From contig JAEUJZ010000013.1 in assembly GCA_016794505.1 (NCBI GenBank), positions 124,001 through 188,000 on the forward strand: 64,000 nucleotides of DNA, in the 5' to 3' direction. Of this stretch, positions 57,899-64,000 are shown piece after piece. Source of the stretch: Myxococcales bacterium. GTDB lineage: Bacteria; Myxococcota_A; Polyangia; Palsa-1104; JAEUJZ01. Each line of letters begins with the position of its first letter. Position 1 is the first letter of the stretch. The notes beneath the pieces were generated by a model. That model was not told where the DNA came from. It did not search any database and saw only the letters and a list, made by a program, of their open reading frames with translations. The translations under genes were made by a program, and so were the position numbers.

Positions 57899-60595
57899 CT
57901 ACACACCCAGGACGATCTCGCCACGCGGATAGATCACCGCGGTGGCCGACACGCGCTGTCCCCCCAGCCAGGCAAAGGCCTCGATCGGCATCGCCGTGCT
58001 GGTCTCGATCTCATACGTCACCCGGTTGCCGCGACTGCGACAGCGGTACGAGATCTGCCCATGCAGGGTGGGCAGCTTGCTGCAGCCGAACTCCTTTCCT
58101 GCGTGAAACCACGAAGGCGGAGCGGCAGCCCCCAGCCACAGCGTCCCCGTCGGCAGATCGTCCTCGTCGCGTTCTTCACAGGCCAGAAGCAGTCGCAGGT
58201 ACTGCAGCAAGACCCCCGTACCCGCCGAGCACGGATCGGAATCCGCCCGCGAGCCCTGAAAGCGCAGCGCCCGCATGCGATCCTGATATTCCTCGCGCGT
58301 AAACAGAACGACTGCGGTCTCGGGACTGACAAAGGTATGCGGGTCGCAAGACAGCGCTACATGCGCCATCAGACCCAGATAAAACCGATCAAACTGCCGT
58401 CGCTGCAGCGCGACTAGCTGCGTGCCGCGTGCGTACTCGGCATCAATCCCCAAGCGACCGAACCAGCCATCGAAGCGCGGGATGCCGAGCACCATGCGAC
58501 CGGTCTTGGCTAGGTACTGCGTCAGCTCGCTCACAAGCTCGCTGCGAAAGCCGAACACCGCGGTCTCTAAGATCAGCGATGCGAACAGCTGGTAGTAGTC
58601 GCCGCTGCTGGGTGACTCTCCATCCTCGTCGGTGGCGAACGGCAGATAGGGCGGCTTGCCATGGGCGCGATAGATCGCGCGGGCCGCCGTCACCAGGTCT
58701 TTGCGCGCGGCTTCGGCCTCGCTGTACAAGTGCGCACTGGTTTCGCGTTGACCCACGATGCCCGCGACACGTGCGGCATCTCGCAGGCCGCGCCAGCATG
58801 CGCTGCTTGCGTACAAGCTATAGGCGGGATGGCGCAGATCGCCGCCATAGATGTGCTTGGGCATCAGGCCAAAGTGCGCAGGACGTTGGCCGCGCTCGTC
58901 GACGCTTCGCGTGCTGCGCAGGCTGTCGACGATCCATGAAGCGCTCTCTTCGATCTGCGGCCACAGCGCATGCAAGCTGGCCGCGGTCCCCGTCAGCAGA
59001 AAGACGTCGAGAGCATAGGTGATGGCGAGGCCATTTCGATACTGGTGATGCGGCCCTTGCTTCTGCAAGAACTCGCGATCGAAGAACGTCCGCTCAAGCG
59101 CCGACAGCGCCACGCTCGTGTGACCAAGCTGCGCGAGCGCAACGATATCCCAGCCCTCCTCGACGCCGAAGAGGCCCCCTTCATAGACGCCGGGAAACAG
59201 CCCGTACATCAGCACGCCGTTCTGCATGAACAGCGGCACATGGGAAAGCAGCGCACGCCACAGGTTCTGCAGGTGCGGATCGGGCAGATCCAGCGCGGCA
59301 CCGCTTTCGATGAAGCGCCGCGCCTGCGACTCGACACGCTCACGAGCCGACAAGCCGGGCGCGAGCGCTGCGATCTGCGGTGACCGTTGCACATTCGCCT
59401 GCATGGCAAGCGGCACGCGCAGCGCACGCGCGATCTTCCCGCCGGCCGGAAGCGTAAGCAGGACATCCCCCGGCAAGCTGCGCTCGGGATCGCCAAGCAC
59501 CAGACGATCGTCGATCTGGCGCAGCGGGATGGCAGTGTGGATCTCGGCGTGCAGCGCACGATCGTTTTCCGCCACTTGACGCCGACTTCCCGTCGCCGAG
59601 ATGCGCAGCGTTTTCGCCATCACACCGCGGTTTTCGGCCGATAGATCCACGTGTAGATCGCCGCGCTCGTCGATATAGGCGCACTGCTCGACCGTCACCT
59701 CGCCCGCGTCGCCGTACGCACTGCGCACCTCGCCGATCGGCGCGTAGCCCGCCCGCAAGCCCTGCTCACTTTTGCGCAGCGGTTCCTCAGGATCTAGCTC
59801 GACACGCAACAGCACCCGATCGCCGCGCCCTCCACCCAGCCGAAGCGGCGGCAGCGAGCGGTCTTCGCTGGTCTCAGCCGGGCGACACAGAAGCCCACCG
59901 TCCCATAGCTGATAGGCCAGCGGTCCGTCGCGGGGCGGCCCCGGATAGCCCAACAAGGCACCGCCGCGAAACGGCAGAGCCAGCTGCCACAGCCGCTCGC
60001 ACGTGGGCTCAAGCGAACGATCAAGCAGCGCGGATGCCAGCGCGTCACCTGCTTTTGGCACGTCCGGCTGCGGCGGCGGATACGTCGGGAAATCGGGTGC
60101 CGCAGGCGGTGGAAACGGCGGCCCTTGGTATGCAAAGTGAGCCCAGCGGATCCGCGACAGAGCAAACGGACCCGACGGAAAACGCAGCGTCAACTTTCGC
60201 AGCGACGTGCTCGGCAGGCGCAGCTCGATCAGCACCGCGTCGTGGCGTCGTTGCGGCGGCGTGACACTGCGCGCCGAAGCACAGAAGCGGTGCTCCGTTG
60301 CGTCGAGCGGCTGCGCCATGTCCTCGACAAAGAGCTGCAACCGGCTGCGCGGGGGAAGCCGCGGTGCTCGCAGCCAGCTATTCCACACATCGGTCTCGCC
60401 GCAGCCCAGAAACCACAGGCGCAGGCTTGCCAGCGTCTCGGGCTGGGCCCAGCGAAGCTGCACGCCCGACAGCGCGCGGCAGCCAAAGAAACGAACATCC
60501 GCATCGCTGCCCGTGTGCGGCGCCACCAGCGCCTGCGCGTCGTCAGGAAGCGGCGCACCATCCGGCGAAAGCAGCGTGACCCGCGGCAGGCTCAT
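57899..60595 (-). CDS. Six-hairpin glycosidase-like protein
   Basis: The 898-residue protein has no signal peptide. The first half is beta-rich (several RLWFLGCGETDVWN, VLIELRLPSTSLRKLTLRF strand-like segments). The second half looks like an (alpha/alpha)6 toroid: LQNLWRALLSHVPLFMQNGVLMYGLFPGVYEGGLFGVEEGWDIVALAQLGH, YRNGLAITYALDVFLLTGTAASLHALWPQIEESASWI, and GDYYQLFASLILETAVFG. This pairing is typical of GH63/GH37/GH65-like glycosidases and related debranching enzymes. Acidic residues in GVEEGWD are candidate catalytic groups, but I could not assign a family. The gene ends 8 bp before the next minus-strand gene's end, so the two are probably co-transcribed. Confidence 0.65.
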   Translation of the reverse strand: MSLPRVTLLSPDGAPLPDDAQALVAPHTGSDADVRFFGCRALSGVQLRWAQPETLASLRLWFLGCGETDVWNSWLRAPRLPPRSRLQLFVEDMAQPLDATEHRFCASARSVTPPQRRHDAVLIELRLPSTSLRKLTLRFPSGPFALSRIRWAHFAYQGPPFPPPAAPDFPTYPPPQPDVPKAGDALASALLDRSLEPTCERLWQLALPFRGGALLGYPGPPRDGPLAYQLWDGGLLCRPAETSEDRSLPPLRLGGGRGDRVLLRVELDPEEPLRKSEQGLRAGYAPIGEVRSAYGDAGEVTVEQCAYIDERGDLHVDLSAENRGVMAKTLRISATGSRRQVAENDRALHAEIHTAIPLRQIDDRLVLGDPERSLPGDVLLTLPAGGKIARALRVPLAMQANVQRSPQIAALAPGLSARERVESQARRFIESGAALDLPDPHLQNLWRALLSHVPLFMQNGVLMYGLFPGVYEGGLFGVEEGWDIVALAQLGHTSVALSALERTFFDREFLQKQGPHHQYRNGLAITYALDVFLLTGTAASLHALWPQIEESASWIVDSLRSTRSVDERGQRPAHFGLMPKHIYGGDLRHPAYSLYASSACWRGLRDAARVAGIVGQRETSAHLYSEAEAARKDLVTAARAIYRAHGKPPYLPFATDEDGESPSSGDYYQLFASLILETAVFGFRSELVSELTQYLAKTGRMVLGIPRFDGWFGRLGIDAEYARGTQLVALQRRQFDRFYLGLMAHVALSCDPHTFVSPETAVVLFTREEYQDRMRALRFQGSRADSDPCSAGTGVLLQYLRLLLACEERDEDDLPTGTLWLGAAAPPSWFHAGKEFGCSKLPTLHGQISYRCRSRGNRVTYEIETSTAMPIEAFAWLGGQRVSATAVIYPRGEIVLGV

Positions 60596-60603
60596 GCCAC
60601 CGC

Positions 60604-62148
60604 CTAGCGCCAGGGTCCCGGTGGGCGAGGCGCTGCGCCCGGTGCCGCCAAAGCTGGGGCGGCCGGGACTCCAGGGGCCGATGCCGGATCCGCAGGCGTC
60701 GAGCTCGCCGGGCTCGGCCAGGCGACGCGAAAGTTCGCGAACAGCTCGCCACTTATCGCCGCTTCGCTGCCTTTGGGAATACCCAGGAAGACCGCGATCA
60801 GCCGCTCACGGCGCACCACACCATAGCTCTGGCTGCCTTTGTAGACGGCAAAGGGTCCGCTGCGCGACTTGCTGGCAGCGCTCGCTGCGGCCGACTTGCT
60901 CTCTCGCCCAGCCACGATCGGGCTTGGCTTGCCGCTCGATCCCTTCTTGCTGGCGCCGCTCGTGGGCGGTGGCGCAACCAGCTCACCAAGCACGCGACGC
61001 ATGGCCTGCTCTGCCTCATCGGCATCGCTGTCGTTGTCCCAAGCGGACAGCGCCAGAACCACGGGCTGTTCGTCGCCGGGGCCTTCGTATGCCACCACGC
61101 GATCGCCTCCCCACCCTGCTGCCGCCGTCTCAGCCTGCGACTGCGCCATGGCTGAGCCGAACCAGATCTTCCACATCAGCTCGCCCATGACGTCGCGCCG
61201 CACTTCTTTGCGACCGCTGGCCAGAAGGGTCGGCAGCGGACCCGATGTGATGCGCACCGGTCGCTCACGCGGGCTGTATTTTTCGGGGTGAAGGATCTGC
61301 TCGGTCGACTCGGGAGGATCGCGAAACAGCTCGTTGACGCGCGCCCAGCCACCTTCCGTGCGACACACACCGACGAACTCCAAGCCCGCGGCATAGGGAA
61401 ACACCAGCGTCTCGCGCAAGGCCGCCGGGGCTTTTTGGAACGACGGGGTGGCGCCCATCGTCAGGTACATCATCTGCTTGCCGAGCTTGGCCAGCACCGC
61501 CGGAGACCGCGCCACATCGAGCCGCGCTCCCTTGGCGGGAAGCTCCAGCATGACCGCGATACCGTCCCCTTCGACGATCGCCGAGCGGGCCAGGCTGGCG
61601 TCGCCTTCTTCTTTGATCGGCTCGGCGAACTTTTGCAGATCGAAGTATTGGTCCTGTAGAGCGTGCTGAATCTCGTGCGCCAGCGCCGGGCGCTGTAGCT
61701 GCACCGGCAGCCAATCGGCGATGTACAGCGTTCGTGTCGGTGGATCGTAAAAGCCCGCGACCTGATCCGCGAACAGCTCGAACACCGTCTTTTCATAGTT
61801 CATCTCGGGCGGTATGAGGCCCATGCGCTTGAGCACACCCGCCTCGCGGCGAATGTCCTCGGGCGTAAGCTGCTTGGCGACGCGAGCTCGCTGCTTTTCG
61901 ACGATCTGCTCGCGCGACAGCACCCCGCGCGCAATGGTGCTCTTGGGTGGCAAGCCACGCAGGTTGGCCACTTCGCGCACCAGCTCATCGGCGCTCTGCA
62001 GCAAGGCGGTGTGCGCCATCGCTGCCGTTGCAGAGGGCGCCGCAGCCGCTGGCCCTGCGCTCTGCGGTACAGCACCGCCCTGCCGCACGAGCCACAGCGC
62101 AGTCGCCGCGGACACAACCACTGGAAGAACCCTGCGAAACGAGGACAT
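60604..62148 (-). CDS. Exported HExxH metallopeptidase-like protein
   Basis: The protein has 514 residues from the ATG at 62148, which follows GAGGTGG; an upstream ATG at 62175 is possible. A signal-like stretch (RVLPVVVSAATALWLV) starts it. The zinc-binding motif is HEIQH (His158, Glu159, His162) in QRPALAHEIQHALQDQYFDLQK, with E193 in IVEGDG a possible third ligand. The preceding VFELFADQVAGFYDPPTRTLYIADWLP strand block is shared with uncharacterised surface proteins of bacteria and haloarchaea. The C-terminus (about 390-514) is low complexity, with a VYKGSQSYGVVRRERLIAVFLG strand region and a Pro/Ala tail. The substrate is unknown. It sits between a glycosidase-like gene and a peptidoglycan enzyme gene. 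Confidence 0.75.
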   Translation of the reverse strand: MSSFRRVLPVVVSAATALWLVRQGGAVPQSAGPAAAAPSATAAMAHTALLQSADELVREVANLRGLPPKSTIARGVLSREQIVEKQRARVAKQLTPEDIRREAGVLKRMGLIPPEMNYEKTVFELFADQVAGFYDPPTRTLYIADWLPVQLQRPALAHEIQHALQDQYFDLQKFAEPIKEEGDASLARSAIVEGDGIAVMLELPAKGARLDVARSPAVLAKLGKQMMYLTMGATPSFQKAPAALRETLVFPYAAGLEFVGVCRTEGGWARVNELFRDPPESTEQILHPEKYSPRERPVRITSGPLPTLLASGRKEVRRDVMGELMWKIWFGSAMAQSQAETAAAGWGGDRVVAYEGPGDEQPVVLALSAWDNDSDADEAEQAMRRVLGELVAPPPTSGASKKGSSGKPSPIVAGRESKSAAASAASKSRSGPFAVYKGSQSYGVVRRERLIAVFLGIPKGSEAAISGELFANFRVAWPSPASSTPADPASAPGVPAAPALAAPGAAPRPPGPWR

Positions 62149-62262
62149 CTGCCACCTCGGCATCATCGGTAACAATGGATGGACACCCCGTCGAGAGACT
62201 GCGCACCAGCCCGGCGGCCAGGCTGTTCGGGCCGCTCGCGAACCGGACGGACGCGGCGCCTG

Positions 62263-63330
62263 CTACAGCATGCGCTGCGGAGTGTGAGCGCTTGCCGTCG
62301 CAGGACTCGCCTGACTAAGCGTGCGAACCGGCGGAGCACGCTCGACCAGCCACTGCGCGGCCCGCCCGAAGTCGGCAAAGCGGGTCAGCTTGCCCTCTTC
62401 ACCCAAGAAGGCCATCACGACCTCGCGGGGCTTGTTGCCACCGCCGCTGCCCCCCAGGATCCGTGCCGCCACCACCAAGCAGTACCCCGCTCGATCGTTA
62501 TAGCCCGTCTTGCCGCCATGAATGACGTGCTTGGTCGAGCGCAGAAGCAGGTCCGTGTTGCTGTACTCGACGCTATCGCGCGGACGCGTCGTCGAACGCA
62601 CGACGTACTGCGTGGCCCGGCTGGCCTCGGCGATGTGCGGGTTCTTGAGCGCCGCTTGCAGCATGGCCACCACCTCGCGCGGCGTCGAGACATTGCGATA
62701 GTCCAGGCCCGTCGGGTCGCCAAACGTCGTCTTCTTCAGCCCCAGGCTGCGAGCTCGGGCCGTCATCGCCTCGGCGAACGCCGAAGGCAAAAGGCCAACC
62801 GCCCGCCCCAGCGCCAGCACCGCGCGATTGTCCGAAGCCATCAGCGCCGCGTGCAAGAGCTCCTGATTGGTCAGCGTCATCCCGACGAGCAAGCGCGACT
62901 TGGCACCCCGCGTGGTCAGCTTGGCATCGGCGGCGGTGATCGTTGTGTGGCCCTTTAAGTCCAGGTTGCGCTCCAGCACCACCAGCATGGCCATCAGCTT
63001 CGAGATCGACGCGATCGGGCGAACCGCCTCGGGATTCTTCTGGTAAAGCGGTGCGCCGCCCGCCCCAACATCGACGATCACCGCAGCAGCGGCCTGGATG
63101 TTCGGCAGGCCCGAGCGCGTATACACCGGGATCGGGCGGCTGCGAGCCACCACGCGTTTCTTCTTGGCCGCGACGTGGGCACGCTTGCTGCTGCCACGCA
63201 CCGGCTTGCGAGCCGCAGCGTCGGACGTCATGGCCAAGAGCGTGACCAAGAGCACGCCCGCAAGCACCGACCAGCGCGTTGCCGCTCGGAAGCCATGTCT
63301 GCCACAGAGGATGGGCTGTCCCTCTCTCAT
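62263..63330 (-). CDS. D-Ala-D-Ala carboxypeptidase/endopeptidase (PBP7/DacA-type)
   Basis: The 355-residue exported enzyme has a signal peptide (RWSVLAGVLLVTLLAMTSDAAA) and a Lys/Arg-rich spacer (residues 41-66) that may bind the wall. The penicillin-binding active site is complete: S108 and K111 in ASISKLMAML, S166-D167-N168 in LMASDNRAVL, and K274-T275-G276 in HGGKTGYN. The domain trims peptidoglycan peptides (carboxypeptidase or endopeptidase) in the periplasm. About 40 residues follow the domain with no membrane helix, so it may be soluble or loosely bound. The start codon is ATG at 63330. It is 42 bp from the agmatinase-like gene. Confidence 0.93.
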   Translation of the reverse strand: MREGQPILCGRHGFRAATRWSVLAGVLLVTLLAMTSDAAARKPVRGSSKRAHVAAKKKRVVARSRPIPVYTRSGLPNIQAAAAVIVDVGAGGAPLYQKNPEAVRPIASISKLMAMLVVLERNLDLKGHTTITAADAKLTTRGAKSRLLVGMTLTNQELLHAALMASDNRAVLALGRAVGLLPSAFAEAMTARARSLGLKKTTFGDPTGLDYRNVSTPREVVAMLQAALKNPHIAEASRATQYVVRSTTRPRDSVEYSNTDLLLRSTKHVIHGGKTGYNDRAGYCLVVAARILGGSGGGNKPREVVMAFLGEEGKLTRFADFGRAAQWLVERAPPVRTLSQASPATASAHTPQRML

Positions 63331-63372
63331 CGCCGAAAGTATGGAAGAAGCGCCGGATGACCGGAAGTTTTT

Positions 63373-64000
63373 TCAGCCAGCTGCAGCCGGGCCGGACTGC
63401 GACAGAAGCGCGAAGCCGATGAGCTTGTAAAGGACGCGCGCTCCGACGCAGGCATCCCACTCGTCGTGGACTTCCTGGGCTCCATCGCTTCCGCTAGCCC
63501 GTCGACGCGGTGGCGCTGGCGCCGGAGCCACTTCGCAGAGATCAAAGCCCACGATCTGGCGGCCCGAGCGAACCAGCGTGCGCAAGAGCGTCACCAGCTC
63601 GGCAAACTGCAGGCCACCTGGCACCGGGGTTCCCGTGTGCGGGCACAGCGCCGGATCCAGCCCGTCGATATCGACGCTGACATAGACCTGTGATGGCAGC
63701 TCCGCGACGATCTGCTCGCACAGCGTCATCCAGGTCGTGCCCTCGTGCTTGGCCAGCGCAAGCTCGCTGTCAAAGAACGTGCGAATGCGGCCGTTTTCCG
63801 CCGCGATGCGGTCTGCCTCGGCCTCACACAGATCGCGAATGCCGACCTGCACCAAGCGGCCGATGCTGGGTGCTGCAGCAAGGACGTTGTGCATGATCGA
63901 CGCGTGCGACTGCGCAAAGCCCTGATAGGCCACTCGCAAGTCGGCGTGCGCATCGATGTGCAAAATGCCCATGCCCGGAACGTGCGCCGCATGCTCGACG
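63373..64000 (-). CDS. Arginase/agmatinase-family ureohydrolase, 5' end outside the window
   Basis: At least 209 residues are visible; the frame runs to the window edge and the conserved sequence continues beyond it, so the N-terminal third is missing. The manganese-binding signatures are LHIDAHADLR (first visible motif; the preceding GMGI joins it) and SVDIDGLDPA, both diagnostic. Other blocks are VQVGIRDL and GLQFAELVTLLRTLV and VGFDLCEVAP. The family hydrolyses agmatine, arginine or related guanidines to urea plus an amine. Without the N-terminus I cannot separate agmatinase from arginase. No polyamine or decarboxylase genes are in the window. Confidence 0.9.
   Translation of the reverse strand, partial: VEHAAHVPGMGILHIDAHADLRVAYQGFAQSHASIMHNVLAAAPSIGRLVQVGIRDLCEAEADRIAAENGRIRTFFDSELALAKHEGTTWMTLCEQIVAELPSQVYVSVDIDGLDPALCPHTGTPVPGGLQFAELVTLLRTLVRSGRQIVGFDLCEVAPAPAPPRRRASGSDGAQEVHDEWDACVGARVLYKLIGFALLSQSGPAAAG

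Overview
The window is GC-rich, almost fully coding DNA with 41 protein genes and one tRNA. It most resembles a chromosome segment of a myxobacterium-like organism (Myxococcota). The grounds are seven Ser/Thr kinase genes in 64 kb, PEGA, FHA and TPR companions, many predicted lipoproteins, and a 2005-residue kinase/ATPase/histidine-kinase fusion of a type known from myxobacteria and cyanobacteria. No rRNA, 16S-type marker or database search was available, so this placement is inference. No insertion sequence, prophage, CRISPR array or integron was found.

Layout. 1-7.2 kb: the end of a DUF711/PFL protein, a GT4 glycosyltransferase, a Ser/Thr kinase homologue whose catalytic Asp is Asn, two exported proteins (one an esterase), then tRNA-Pro(CGG). 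7.4-14.3 kb: an FHA protein, a large TPR protein with six 11-residue repeats, a small unknown, a membrane-anchored alpha/beta hydrolase and thioredoxin reductase. 14.4-18.1 kb: a 1228-residue lipoprotein. 18.1-24.9 kb: an accessory block with an acyltransferase, a HemN-like radical SAM enzyme, a DUF2156 protein, a diiron ferritin-like protein, a sterol-desaturase-type hydroxylase, a degenerate aldo/keto reductase and a ThiS-like sulfur carrier. This block reads like an uncharacterised lipid or small-molecule pathway. 24.9-33.4 kb: the trifunctional kinase and a membrane Ser/Thr kinase. 33.6-35.6 kb: a cytochrome P450 and a TylF-type methyltransferase, tightly coupled.

35.6-49.0 kb: a secreted beta-propeller-like protein, a TPR membrane protein, two divergent kinases each with an N-terminal Cys4 motif, then a three-gene minus-strand group: a tandem pseudokinase-kinase-HEAT protein, a PEGA/TolB-like protein and a small lipoprotein. 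49.4-55.0 kb: a GMC oxidoreductase, a three-gene SPFH/band-7 membrane operon and mnmA. 55.0-64 kb: a minus-strand run of a kinase, a TPR lipoprotein, a glycosidase-like protein, a secreted HExxH protein, a D-Ala-D-Ala carboxypeptidase-type enzyme and the start-truncated end of an agmatinase/arginase.

How it may work together: most kinases are single-pass membrane proteins whose neighbours carry TPR, PEGA, FHA or HEAT modules, which suggests envelope-linked phosphosignalling with scaffold proteins. The most unusual items are the tandem pseudokinase-kinase-HEAT protein, the HRD-to-HRN kinase homologue, the radical SAM/diiron/hydroxylase block, and the phospho-acceptor-like repeat beside the FHA gene.
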